Source: Rhizomys pruinosus (Eukaryota; Chordata; Mammalia; Rodentia; Spalacidae). From it: a stretch of DNA of 64,000 nt. Made by a program: the position numbers and the translations under genes. Below, piece after piece: positions 22,132 through 32,772 of this stretch (the first letter of the stretch is position 1; each line of letters opens with the position of its first letter). The notes beneath the pieces are model-generated. The model saw only the letters and a list, made by a program, of their open reading frames with translations. It had not been told where the DNA came from and ran no database searches. The stretch spans positions 2,727,937 to 2,791,936 of the forward strand of contig VZQC01013859.1 of assembly GCA_009823505.1 (NCBI GenBank), written 5' to 3'.

Positions 22132-22350
22132 GGGGGTGGGAAGATGGATCAGCAGTTAAAAGCACTCACTGCTCTTGCAGAGGACCTGGGTTCGGTTCCC
22201 AGCACCCACATGGTAGCTGAAAACGATCCATGATTCCAGTTCCAGGAGATCTGACATCCTCTTCTGTCATCCACAGGCACTGCACCCATGTGGTACCTGC
22301 ATGTATCAGGCAAAACATTCACACATATAAAGTAAAAACAAATTAATTTT
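22132..22350 (+). mobile_element. B2/B3 SINE
   Basis: Complete but diverged B2 with a B3-like 3' part ('gcatgtatcaggcaaaacat'). Confidence 0.88.
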
Positions 22351-23103
22351 TAAAACTGAAAGCTTGTTTTAAAAGAGAATAAATAAGATATTACTATAGT
22401 AAAGCTGATCTGTTGATGGAAGTGAGGAGATCACTCTTTTTTTCTTGTCTCTAGGTTTGGTAGGTAGTGAAATCATACAATTCTATCTGCCATGTTGGGG
22501 AGTTGAGTTTAATGCAAAGCATCACACAAACGCCAGGTAATGATGTCCATTTGGTGGGCCATAATGAAATATCCTATTGATTATATGTTGAAAATGAATT
22601 CCCTGAAGCAAGTCTCCTGTACATGCTGTGCTGGTTTTTATCACTGTGACCAATGTGGAGTACCTGGTGCCACATTCTGCCCTGGTGAGGAAATCTGGGG
22701 GGTGATTGTGCTTTCCTTGCTGGTCTTCACATAGCCTGAGTGAGGAGCCTAACATTTCCTTTCCCACACTGGGGCAGTAAAGGCACCAAGGCAGCTCTCA
22801 GTAAATTTGAATTCTATCTTTGAATCAGTGCTCCCTGTCCCTTTAATAAAGCCATTTCCCATCAATGCTGCACAGCTGTCCTTGTCTGAAGATGCCCAAG
22901 AAAGAGAAGAAGGGGTAAGAAACACCTCATTTCCTTTTAAGCACACTTCTTCACTGAAAACAGAACTCTCTCTCAAAGAAGTGGGTCAAAGAGTGAGTTG
23001 GTGAGGACAGAAGATGATAGTGGACAAGCTGTGTCAGAAGCTACCTATAAGGCTTGTACTCATAAGAGCGTCTGGCTCTCTGTGCATACAACTCAAGATG
23101 ATT
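22351..23103. other. No feature recognised
   Basis: Unassigned DNA; no repeat core identified. Confidence 0.4.
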
Positions 23104-23118
23104 AAGAAAATGCTTTAG

Positions 23119-23365
23119 GGGCTGGAGAGATGGCCTAGCGGTTAAGAGCGCTGACCGCTCTTACAGAGGACCCGGGTTCGATCCCCAGCACCCACATGGC
23201 GGCTGAGAACCGTCTGAAGCTCCAATTCCAGGAGAACTCCAGTTCCAGGGGAATCCGAGACCCTCTTCTGACCTCCGCGGCATTGCACGACATGGGTGCA
23301 CAGACTTGCATGCAGACAGTACATTCATACACATACAGAAATAAATAAAAAAAATTAAAAAAAAA
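23119..23365 (+). mobile_element. B2 SINE, long form, with target duplication
   Basis: Young B2 with intact CpGs and an A-rich tail. 'aagaaaatgctttag' at 23104-23118 and 23366-23380. Confidence 0.98.
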
Positions 23366-23417
23366 AAGAAAATGCTTTAGATCATATAAATTTCCTAAAC
23401 AGAATATAATATATAGC

Positions 23418-23567
23418 CATTTTTTGACTTTTTGAGACAATGTTCTGCTGTAGCCCCAGCTGGCCTGGAACTTACTATGTAGATCAGGTTGGCCTATAAC
23501 TCACAGAGGTCTGCCTGCCTCTGCCTCCCAAGTTCTGGGAATAAAAGTATGCACCACCACACCTGGC
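23418..23567 (-). mobile_element. B1 SINE
   Basis: Minus B1, moderately diverged ('gtagatcaggttggcct', 'ctgcctctgcctcccaag'). Confidence 0.9.
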
Positions 23568-23619
23568 TAAGATATAGGCATCTGAGACATTGAGAATTTG
23601 TCTGTCCAAATTAGTAAAA

Positions 23620-23779
23620 ATTATGATATGCCTAACAGCTTCTAATGTGTCCGAAATAATCCTCACTAATTTCCTCTAATCTGGTCTCACCTGTAGAGCA
23701 TTATGATATACCTAACAGATTCTAATGTGTCTGAACTAATGGTCACTGACTTCCTCTAATCTGGTCTCACCTCTGTATA
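23620..23779. repeat. 80-bp tandem duplication
   Basis: Two adjacent 80-base units (23620-23699, 23700-23779). They share 'cctctaatctggtctcacct' and 'ttctaatgtgt' at matching positions with scattered substitutions and no indel seen. It does not belong to a repeat I recognise. Confidence 0.85.
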
Positions 23780-23792
23780 ATTTTAAAAATAT

Positions 23793-24350
23793 GAGGGCTG
23801 GAGAGATGACTCAGTGGTCAAGAGAACTGGCTGCATTTGCAGAGGACTGGGGTTTGGTTCCCAGCACCCACATGGCAGATAACAACCATCTATAACTTCA
23901 TTTCCAGGGAATCCAACATCCTCTGGCCTCTATGGCCACTGCATATGTTAGGTTCATATCGAGGGGTGATTCCAGAGCAAAAGTAGGGTTTTATTTTAGG
24001 GTGTGGCAGGGTTGGAGCCTGTCTCAGGACAGCCAGCCACCACAGGGCACTTTGGCAGACTTTTTAAGAGGAAAGCAGGCGACAGGGTGTGGGCAATAAG
24101 GCGTGGGATCTTTAGGGTCAGTATTAGGACAACAGCTTGAGAAAAACAGGGCGTTTTTTTCTCTCTTCCAGCAGACCAAGCACCATTAAGTGGCCTTTCC
24201 CTGGAGTGTAGGATGATGGTCAAGAGTGACCACTTCTTGAGATTTCCAGTTCCAATCTGACTGCCATCTTACAGCAAGTACATTATGCTCTTACATACAC
24301 ACAGGCCAAACATTCATACAGATAAAAGAAAAATTAAAAATAAGTAAAAA
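23793..24350 (+). mobile_element. B2/B3 SINE split by an LTR
   Basis: The head and body (23793-23945) stop after 'ggccactgcata'. The 3' end resumes at 24274 with 'gcaagtacattatgctctta' and ends in an A-rich tail. The interruption is the LTR below. Confidence 0.85.
23946..24273 (-). mobile_element. Solo LTR of unidentified ERV
   Basis: A 328-base insertion that, on minus, begins TGTAAGATGGCAG and ends CTAACA. It has a TATA-like 'cttaaaaagtc' and a polyA signal 'aataaaacc', so it fits a compact LTR promoter layout. The flanking 5-mers are gcata and gcaag, a weak target duplication. I cannot name the family. Confidence 0.65.
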
Positions 24351-24489
24351 TAATAATATTCCTTTTAACAAAAATTTATGTTTATCATATATTCTACTTT
24401 TCTCTTTTTGTGAATAAAACATTAAAAGAAGGTAATAAAACATTAAAAGAAGATGACAATGGAAAATATTGTCTCAGGGCTATGCTAAG

Positions 24490-24857
24490 TGTATTAGTAA
24501 GTTTTCTGTTGCTATGATAAAACACCATGACCAAGGCAGCTTATGGAAGGAAGACACAGAGAGTTGAGAGTCCAGAATGGTGGAGAAGGCATGGCAGGAG
24601 ATAGCAGAGCAGGGAGCTGAGAGCACATATCTTCAAACATGTGCAGGAAGCAGAGAGTGGACAGGAAGCGGGATGAGGCTCTGAACCCTTGAAGCCTCCT
24701 TCCAGTGACATACTTTCTCCATCAAGGCCTCACCTTTTAAACCTCCCAAAACAGCAGCCCCTATAGACTCAAATATTTGAACACTTCCAAGTGTTCAAAT
24801 TGAAGTGTTCAAATATTTGAGCTGGGGGGGGGGCACATTCTCATTCAAACCATAGGG
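24490..24857 (-). mobile_element. MaLR LTR, family B
   Basis: Minus copy of the family seen at 9880-10453 and 43438-43800 (plus strand: 'ttttctgttgctatgataaa' at the left, 'cattctcattcaaaccata' at the right). It carries an extra palindrome at 24768-24821. Confidence 0.65.
24768..24821. repeat. 54-bp palindromic insertion
   Basis: Two perfect 20-base inverted arms, 24768-24787 (ctcaaatatttgaacacttc) and 24802-24821, with a 14-base spacer that itself repeats part of an arm (aagtgttcaaatt). The other family copies have only one 'tatttgaaca' here, so this is a local inverted expansion. Confidence 0.95.
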
Positions 24858-24960
24858 AGAGATTTTTCTTCAAGGATGTGATCATTGGTAGGTTCCCTAT
24901 GCTTGTGTAGGCAGCTCTAATTGGACTCAATAGGCTATTTAAAAAAAAAAAAAAGTTATA
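24858..24960. other. Left flank of the duplicated block
   Basis: Unassigned DNA ending in an A run and 'agttata'. The A-run/'agatata' after the B2 tail resembles this, which would make it the authentic target site of the B2 at 24961. Confidence 0.4.
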
Positions 24961-25200
24961 GGGGCTGGAGAGATGGCCTATCAGTTAAGAGCACCGACTG
25001 CTCTTGCAGAGGACCCGGGTTCAATCCCCAGCACCCACATGGCGGCTGAGAGACTGTCTTTAACTCCAGTTCCAGGGGGAATCCGACGCCCTCTTCTGAC
25101 CTCCATGGCATGACAACATGGGTGCACAAGCCTACAGCAGACAGTACATTCATACACATACAAAATAAACAAAAATTTTTAAAAAGATAAAAAAGATATA
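24961..25200 (+). mobile_element. B2 SINE, short form (copy 1)
   Basis: B2 with the unusual 'gatggcctatc' head shared only with the B2 at 27268, which shows they are the same insertion. Confidence 0.93.
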
Positions 25201-25744
25201 AATGTGAAAGGAGGAACAGGATTGGGGTCCAGGGAATAGGAGTGGAAATTTGGGGAAGTCAATCAGCCTAACATATATATACATGAATTGGTCAAAGAAT
25301 AAACTTAAAAATATTCAGAAAGTGGCTGATCAGAAATCCAGTCTTCTCAACTCAGGGGCTGGTTAGTCAAGTATTTTGAGAAATCCATGATAAAAAATCT
25401 AGTAACCCTTGATTAGATTCTATTTGCATTTTTCAGATAGAACTACATCTCTATGTTTAGGATTCTTTACAGCAAGGGATATATTTCTTGCCTTACTATG
25501 TCTTGACTGATTTTATTTCACTCAAAAAAAAAATAGACTAGGGTGAGGCATGGTGACTAACAGGACATTTTGAGAGGTGCCCTTCATAGTCCCCTGGGAC
25601 TTAAGTTGAACTTAGAGGGCAAGGGGAAAAAATATCCCTTTAAATCCTTCTGACAAATCAGATTAGAGAGCTTTAAGTATGGTTATTAAACCTCCAGATG
25701 CCCAGGTTGTATATTTGGTATTTTTAATTACTATACTAAGCTTA

Positions 25745-26350
25745 TGTTTTGGTTTTCTTTTAATTTTGTGACAAAATACTTTGACCAAACATAACTTGGA
25801 GAAGAAAGGGTTATTTGGTTTTACATTTCCCAGTCATAATCATTATTAGGGAGCCCAAGGTACTGAATTGAGGGTATGAACCTGGAGGTAGGAGCTGCAG
25901 AACAAGCTAGGAAGGAAACAATGCTTATTGGCTTGTTCCACTGGCCTTAATGTCAGCCTATTTCAATATACAAATACAGAAAGATCTACCAGGAGTGGTA
26001 TTGCATACAGTGGGCCTGAGCCATCCACATTATTATTTATTATTATTATTATTATTTTATATTATTTGGTCTTTTTGAGACAGGGGTTCCTCCCTGTAGC
26101 CCCAGAATGGCCTGAAACTCCACTCTGTAGACCAGTCTGGCCTTGAACTCACAAAGACTCCGCCTGCCCTGCCTCCCGAGTGCTAGGATTAAAGGCTATG
26201 CGCCACCACACGCCGCATCCCACATTTTTTAAACAAATAAAGAAAATACCTGTAGCATTCGGCCATAGGCCAGTCCAATGGAGGCACATTTTAAATTGAG
26301 GTTTCCTCAACCCAGGTGTGTCAGGTTGAACGTAAAGCTATCCAGTACAG
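25745..26350 (-). mobile_element. MaLR LTR, family A (copy 1), split by a B1
   Basis: Minus LTR of the same family as 51491-51898; indel-rich version of the element at 28030-28655. Confidence 0.65.
26029..26218 (-). mobile_element. (TTA)n-tailed B1 (copy 1)
   Basis: B1 inserted in the LTR, with at least five single-base indels relative to its copy at 28337-28519. Confidence 0.9.
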
Positions 26351-27105
26351 TAATATATTTTGTTCCTTAGGGTTTTCGAGGTCTATAATGGCTATTTTAG
26401 GTAATCTGGGTAGAATAGACCTAAGTTACAAAAGCGAGAAATTTAACATTTCAGGTTATGTAGACAATAGCCTGGCGAAGGGAACTTAAAATAATAAAGA
26501 ATCTTAAAACAATACCTTCTAGTGTAATTCAAATGAAGGCTGTTTTACAATAAAAAGACATAGTTTGTTTTTCCTGCCCCACCTCTTCGAGTTATAATTT
26601 TGAGAAGGATGTGGAGGGGGGTCATCTTTCCAACCATACCTTAGCCACTAGGAAATTTGATTAATCAAGCTCTACCTGACAACTGTTTCATTTGCCGATG
26701 TCCCATTGGTTCCCCAAGCCAGCTAAACCTGTTTTCTGCGTCCCTTATTTTTTCGCGCTCCTATACACGATATACTCAAAGTCTGCCCAATTCCACAGCA
26801 TCCTCCCAACTTTTGGTCGGTTGGGTCTCCACATACTCGTAGTGTCCATATCATCTGAAACTGTATCTGTGTGCCTCTCAGCCAGCAGAAATGGCCTTAA
26901 AAAAAATTTTTTTTTATTATTATTATTTTGGAACCCAGGTCTTAAGCCTCCCATTGTTGTACCTATGTAATTCTAATCAGAGTAGAATATGATTCTAAAC
27001 TTATAAAGGTCAAAATGATACATTTAAAACTTCAGTGTTTTTACAGTACTGAGAGCCTCTAGTTATGGTGAAACTGAAATCAGAATACTTTTAAAGTAAA
27101 CAAAG

Positions 27106-27267
27106 NTCTTTAGAGAACCCTGACTAATACAAGGGTTAAGTTGTTAGACGGGGGACCCAAAAAGGGTTTTTTGACCAGGTACCATGTGAGCAGAACTATG
27201 TCTAGAGCAAAGAAGTGCACCCCAGGAGAACCTTCTGGACAGCACAGTAAAACCAAATCCTTGGAGC
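27106..27267. other. Single-N join and junction segment
   Basis: One N at 27106, then about 160 bases with no counterpart beside copy 1. The segment starts with LTR-end-like text ('gagaaccctgactaatacaa') and has homopolymer-rich noise. Its true genomic position is doubtful. Confidence 0.7.
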
Positions 27268-27480
27268 TGGAGAGATGGCCTATCGGTTAAGAGTGCTGAC
27301 TGCTCTTGCAGAGGACCCGGGTTCAATCCCCAGCACCCACATGGCGGCTGAGAACTGTCTTTAACTCCAGTTCCAGGGGAATCCGACGCCCTCTTCTGAC
27401 CTCCATGGCATTGCACAACATGGGTGCACAGACCTACATGCAGACAGTACATTCATACACATACAAAATAAACAAAAATT
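27268..27480 (+). mobile_element. B2 SINE, short form (copy 2)
   Basis: Same B2 as 24961-25200, but its left flank differs and no target duplication is seen. Confidence 0.93.
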
Positions 27481-28029
27481 TTTAAAAAGATAAAAAAGAT
27501 ATAAATGTGAAAGGAGAACATGATGGGGGTCCAGGGAATAGGAGTGGAAATTGGGGAAGTACAATCAGCCTAACATATATATACATGAAATTGTCAAAGA
27601 ATAAACTTAAAAATATTCAGAAAGATGGCTGATCAGAAATCCAGTCTTCTCAACTCAGGGGCTGGTTAGTCAAGTATTTTGAGAAATCCATGATAAAAAA
27701 TCTAGTAACCCTTGATTAGATTTCTATTGCATTTTTTCAGATAGAACTAATCTCTATGTTATGATTCTTTACAGCAAGGGATATATTTCTTGCCTTACTA
27801 TGTCTTGACTGATTTTATTTCACTCAAAAAAAAAAAATAGACTAGGGTGAGGCATGGTGACTAACAGGACATTTTGAGAGGTGCCTTCATAGTCCCCTGG
27901 GACTTAAGTTGAACTTAGAGGGCAAGGGGAAAAAATATCCCTTTAAATCCTTCTGACCAAATCAGATTAGAGCTATTAAGTATGGTTATTAAACCTCCAG
28001 GATGCTCAGTTGTATTAATTTGGTATTTT

Positions 28030-28332
28030 TAATTACTATACTAAGCTTATGTTTTGGTTTCTTTTAATTTTTGTGACAAAATACTTTGACCAACACTAAC
28101 TTGGAGAAGAAAGGGTTTATTTGTTTTACATTTCCCAAGTCATAGTTCATTACTTAGGGAGCCCAAGGTATGAATTGAGGGTATGAACCTGGAGGTAGGA
28201 GCTGCAGAACAAGCTAGGAAGGAACAATGCTTATTGGCTTGTTCCACTGGCCTATGTTCAGCCTATTTTCATATACAATACAGAAAGATCTACCCAGGAG
28301 TGGTATTGCATACAGTAGGCTGAGCCATCCCA

Positions 28333-28372
<40 letters not shown>

Positions 28373-28655
28373 TGGTCTTTTTGAGACAGGGTCTCCCTGT
28401 AGCCCCAGATGGCCTGAAACTCACTCTGTAGACCAGGCTGGCCTTGAACTCACAAAGATCCGCCTGCCTCTGCCTCCCGAGTGCTAGGATTAAAGGCATG
28501 CGCCACCACACCCGGCATCCCACATTATTTTAAACAATAAAGAAAATATCCTGTAGACATGGCCATAGGCCAGTCCAATGGAGGCACATTTTAAATTGAG
28601 GTTTCCTCAACCCAGGTGTGTCAGGTTGACAGTAAAGCTATCCAGTACAGTATAT
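28030..28655 (-). mobile_element. MaLR LTR, family A, split by a B1
   Basis: On plus: 'gggtttatttgttttacatt' at the left, 'ggtttcctcaacccaggtgt' and 'gctatccagtaca' at the right: the reverse of the family A LTR (TGTGCTGG...). The B1 at 28337-28519 interrupts it. Confidence 0.7.
28337..28519 (-). mobile_element. B1 SINE with (TTA)n tail and target duplication
   Basis: Minus B1. 'catcccacatt' is present on both sides, and the (TTA)n array (28337-28372) has grown from the tail. Confidence 0.95.
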
Positions 28656-29409
28656 ATTTTGTTCCTTAGGGTTTAGGTCTATAAAGGGCTATTTAGGTAA
28701 TCTGGGTAGAATAGACCTAAGTTACAAAAGGAGAAATTTAACATTTTTATGTTATGTAGACATAGCCTGGGAAGGGAACTTAAAATAATAAAGAATCTTA
28801 AAACAATACCTTCTAGGTATAATTCAAATGAAGGCTGTTTTACAATAAAAAGACATAGTTTGTTTTTCCTGACCCCAAGACTCTGAGTTATAATTTTGAG
28901 AAGGATGGGAGGGGGGTCATATTAACATACGTATAGATAGGAAATAGGTTGACTTAAATCAAGCTCACTGAAACTGTTTTCATTTGGACTGTCCCATATG
29001 GTTCCAAGAAGTAAAACCTAGTTTTTCTTGAGTCAAATTATTTTGTTATGGACAAGATAAAATATCAAAAGTAACACATGCAAAATATAACAGATACATA
29101 AAAACATTTTTGGTAGGTATGGGTAACTCAATACTCGTATGTGTCCATATCATCTGAAACTGTAATAAGGTGTGCAGTACAAGCCAGAGGAATGGACTTA
29201 AAATTTTGGTAGTAGCAGTAATTTTTATAATAATAACACCATATTTCTATGATCATATTATGAAGAATTATCTCAAATAAAACAGTCAAAATTATAACAT
29301 TTAAAGCTTTTTACAGTTTACACAGTACTGAGAGCCTCTAGTTATGGTGAAACTGAAATCAGAATACTTTTAAAGTCAACAAAGGAAATACCTTAAAACA
29401 ACAACTTTG

Positions 29410-29621
29410 GGAGCTGGAGAGATGGCTCAGTGGTTAAGAGAGATGATTGCTCTTGCAGAGGACCTGGGTTTGATTCCCAGCACCCACATGGCAGCTAAGA
29501 ACCATCTTTAACTCTAGTTCCAGGGGAATCTGACACCCTCTTCTGACCTCTGCAGCATTGCATGACACAGGTGCACCAACCTACATGCAGACAGTACATT
29601 CATACACATAATTAAAAAAAA
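29410..29621 (+). mobile_element. B2 SINE, short form
   Basis: Full-length B2 with 'aacaactttgg/aaactactttgg' flanks. Confidence 0.93.
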
Positions 29622-29745
29622 TAAAAACTACTTTGGAGAGCAAGCTCAATCCAACAGGTAGTTAACAAATAAAAATTTTGGATAATTGGCTTAGATACTG
29701 TTTTTGTATAAACAAGTAGTACTTAGAAGTTTTGTGGAATAATAG

Positions 29746-29901
29746 TTTTTTTTTTTTTTTTGTCTTTTCGAAACAGGGTCTCCCTGTAGCCCCAGCTGTC
29801 CTGGAACTCACTCTGTAGACCAGGCTGGCCTTGAACTCACAAAGATCCACCTGCCTCTGCCTGCGGAGTGCTAGGATTAAAGGTGTGCACCACCACACCC
29901 G
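29746..29901 (-). mobile_element. B1 SINE with target duplication
   Basis: Minus B1; 'ggaataatag' on both sides. Confidence 0.95.
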
Positions 29902-31260
29902 GAATAATAGATATTTAAATATGTTTAAGGTATCAGGGTTTATAAGGTGTTTGAATATATTTTGATTAGGCATGCCAGAGATAAAATTTAAACTAATAAT
30001 TCTTGTGCACAAAAATGAAGAAAGAAAACTTAGTGACCACATCTTAAAACTATTTTGAGACAAGTAACACATGAATATAATTAATATAATTACATATGAC
30101 CTCTCTGCATGGAAATATGTTAGATCCTAACACATGGAAACATAAAAATATGACATTACAGGAAGTTTTGTAGGGTTTTAGAAAACAGTTTAAAAGGTTT
30201 TGGTTTGGGGTAACAATAGGCAGTAGATGGAGAGGAAAAACTTGGAGAGGAAAAACTTGGAGAGGAAAATCTTAGATTTGAGGTTTACAATAAGTTTATG
30301 GAAGTGACAGTGATGGAAGGGTGAAAGGGAGGGGCTGCAGGCTGGAATCTGATGTGTTGAGAACCAAGATTGCTTAGGAGACAGAAAACATGGAAATAAA
30401 TTTGTAGTGAGTGGAAAAACTTAGAAGCATTTCTTTAAAAGTGAGTAAGCAGCTGAGGAAAAATGAAGGTTAGAGAGAAGAATTAGAACTTAAAGGCTAG
30501 AGAAAAACCAATGAAGTGGAGGGGCTGGAACTTGGAATAAATATTATGTAAAACAATGTAAGAATTCAAAATAGTCCCTTTTAGAAATCAGTAAATATAC
30601 TATATATAAGATGTCAAAATCCTTAATAAGCTCTTAAAAAATAGATAACTGTCATGTAATCAAAGTCAAAACCCCAAATAGTTTTCTTTAAAAGCCAGTA
30701 AATATGTAAAACAATGTAAAATTTTTAAATAATCATCTTTAAAAGCCAGTAACTATGCCATACAAGAAGTTAAAACACAAAATAATTCCACTTAGAAACA
30801 GGTCAACACAATGATAAAATTTAAACTTCCATAGTGGAGACATTACTTCCTTAATCTGACATAAAAAGGCACTGAACTTGTTGCAAGGAATTGCAAAATG
30901 TTTAGAACATATGATTAAATTCTTGTAGTCCAGGGAATTCCCAGGTTATCTAGGAGTAGTTCACTACTAGTACCAGTAAGTTCCTGGTTGTTGCCATTTT
31001 GAATTATGCCATGTGGTTGCATTAAGATAGTGGCAAGTTCACACAGGTCCCTACCATTTTGAAAATGTTACTGTCCAAGATGGCAACCAAGCCAGGTGGC
31101 TATGATGTCATCAAACAAGATGAAACTAGATCACATGGTTGCCTCCCTCTTGGTGAGGTGACCAGCCATGATGGTGACCAAAACACAGGGATACCTTACT
31201 GAGCTCAGCTCCATGGTAAAATAAGCCCATCTCCCACCAGGATACAAGTCTTGTAGTATT
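29902..31260. other. Unassigned AT-rich block
   Basis: No SINE core or coding content. It holds a short array of 'gagaggaaaaacttg' (three copies, 30228-30275), the degenerate tandem repeat below, and at 31000-31200 several CCAT/ATGG-type motifs (ccaagatggcaacc, agccatgatggtgacc) that resemble YY1 sites. It could be the inside or LTR of an unrecognised ERV. Confidence 0.4.
30530..30815. repeat. Degenerate tandem repeat
   Basis: A recurring phrase (aaatag/aat...ctttaaaagccagtaaatat) is seen near 30565, 30675, 30727 and 30780 with uneven spacing and heavy divergence. Old array, no family recognised. Confidence 0.55.
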
Positions 31261-31278
31261 CACATATCCCACAGATTA

Positions 31279-31531
31279 ATCTTTATTCTTTTTTTAAATT
31301 TTATTTTATTTTTGTATGTGTATGAATGTACTGTCTGCATGTAGGTTTGTGCACCCATGTTGTGCAATGCCATGGAGGTCAGAAAAGGGTCTTGGATTCC
31401 CCTGGAACTGGAGTTCTTCTAGAATTGGAGTTACAGACGGTTCTTAGCCACCATGTGGGTGCTGAGGATCGAACCCGGGTCCTCTGCAAGAGCAGTCAGT
31501 GCTCTTAACTGCTAGGCTATCTCTCCAGCCC
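31279..31531 (-). mobile_element. B2 SINE, long form, with target duplication
   Basis: Full-length minus B2. Near-perfect flanks 'catatcccacagattaat/catatctcacagattgaat'. Confidence 0.96.
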
Positions 31532-31650
31532 CATATCTCACAGATTGAATGTCTACAGCAACCCTTTTTTACTTTTGGACATTAAGTTAGACTTGATATA
31601 ACATGAGAAATTATCCTCAGTTATGTAGGGCTCAAATATGAAAGCAAAGC

Positions 31651-31741
31651 CAATTTCACAGTTGAAATGGGTGGTGAGCGACATGGTCTCTTCCTTGGTT
31701 TGAGACTGTGTCACTCACCACCCATTTCAACTGTGAAATTG
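31651..31741. other. Near-perfect 91-nt hairpin (inverted repeat)
   Basis: Left arm 31651-31690, loop 31691-31701 (11 nt, ttccttggttt), right arm 31702-31741. Of 40 stem positions, 37 are Watson-Crick, two are G-U (31684/31708, 31685/31707) and one is C-A (31679/31713). All three exceptions are single transitions, and the C-A sits at a CpG. No SINE or LTR homology is seen. Length and shape fit a young pre-miRNA or hairpin-siRNA precursor, but transcription is unknown; it could equally be a passive inverted duplication or an artefact. Confidence 0.85.
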
Positions 31742-32060
31742 AAGCAATGTCCTCTGGATCTCTTCATTCCTAGATATGAACTTTGCTGAAGAAGGAACTT
31801 CTAAAGGCAGCAGAAATGAATGGGGAACTATGTCCAGCACATATCCTTGGGTTTAACTCAAATAGTTGCAGAAAGCTCATGTCCCTGCCACTCTAAAGCA
31901 TGACTTCCCATTGCCAGTGACACCTGTCTTCATTGTCAGTTCTAAGTTATCTAACATACCAAAGTGTTTGCTATTAATATATAGCTCCATTGGAAAAAGA
32001 GAAATTCTTAGCTAAATGAGGTAAGTTTATACTATATTCTCAGATGTTTCAAGTAGAGGC
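31742..32060. other. No feature recognised
   Basis: Unassigned DNA flanking the hairpin. Confidence 0.4.
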
Positions 32061-32064
32061 CAAA

Positions 32065-32230
32065 TCCAGTGATAGTTTTAATCCCAGTACTCAGGAGGCA
32101 GAGGCAGGTAGAACTCTGAGAGTTCAAGGCCAGCCTGGTCTACATAGTGAGCTCCAAGCCAGCTGAGACTAAAGGGAGACCCTGTCTTAAAAACAAAACA
32201 AAACAGAACAGAACAAAACAAAACAAAAAG
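32065..32230 (+). mobile_element. B1 SINE
   Basis: Diverged B1 with an (AAAAC/AGAAC)n tail; the 5' end is degraded. Confidence 0.88.
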
Positions 32231-32296
32231 TTCACTTATGGCTTAGGGAGTAAAATATATAAGCTGAAGGATCCCTGTAGTGATCAGATTAGTGAC

Positions 32297-32500
32297 TGAG
32301 CTGGAAAGATGGCTCAGTGATTAAGAGCACTGGCTGCTCTTGTAGAGGATCCAGGTTCAATTCCTAGTACCCACATGGCAGCTAACAACCACACATAAGA
32401 TCTAACACCTTCTGACCTCCACAGGCATTGTATGATAATGGATGTACTTATACACATACAGGCAATACACTCACACACATAAAATTAAAAAATTAAGTTT
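32297..32500 (+). mobile_element. B2/B3 SINE
   Basis: Older B2; the body has lost the 'ccagttccagggg' segment and has a B3-like end. Confidence 0.87.
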
Positions 32501-32608
32501 AATTTGGAATAGATGCTTATTTGTAATAATAAATACAAATTTTGTGAAGCATACAGCTATTATAAACACTATTTTATTATTTTACACTAAATTTTAAAAA
32601 TATATTTG

Positions 32609-32772
32609 ACTCTGGGTGTGGTAGTACATGCCTTTAATCCCAGCACTCGGGAGAGAGAGGCATGAACACACAGTGGATCTCTGTGTGTTCAAGACCAACC
32701 TGGTCTACATAGGAAGTTCCAGGACAGCTGGGGCCATAGAGAGACCCTCTCTCAAAACAAACAACAGCAAAA
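32609..32772 (+). mobile_element. B1 SINE with internal insertion
   Basis: B1 with about 14 extra bases ('catgaacacacagt') after the 'gggagagagagg' position. Confidence 0.9.

Larger units (their letters stand above)
24961..27105. other. Direct duplication, copy 1 (low-quality sequence)
   Basis: Collinear with 27268-29386: same B2, same unassigned DNA, same LTR, same B1 at the same site. Copy 1 has many single-base insertions and deletions relative to copy 2 (for example in the B1 at 26069-26218), and a badly scrambled stretch at about 26620-26990. It ends at the single N at 27106. This pattern fits uncorrected long-read gap fill better than a biological duplication. Confidence 0.85.
27268..29386. 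other. Direct duplication, copy 2 (cleaner sequence)
   Basis: The better version of the duplicated block. The SINE and LTR reading is clean and homology to copy 1 ends at about 29386, where copy 1 meets the N. Outside the SINEs and LTR it is AT-rich and unassigned. Confidence 0.85.

Noticed and set aside
24961..29386. A real 2.1-kb tandem gene or regulatory duplication
   Set aside because: No gene inside, and the indel-rich copy ending at an N points to an assembly fault (see findings).
30228..30275. Regular short repeats that might suggest a CRISPR-like array
   Set aside because: Three adjacent copies without spacers in vertebrate DNA; a simple tandem repeat.
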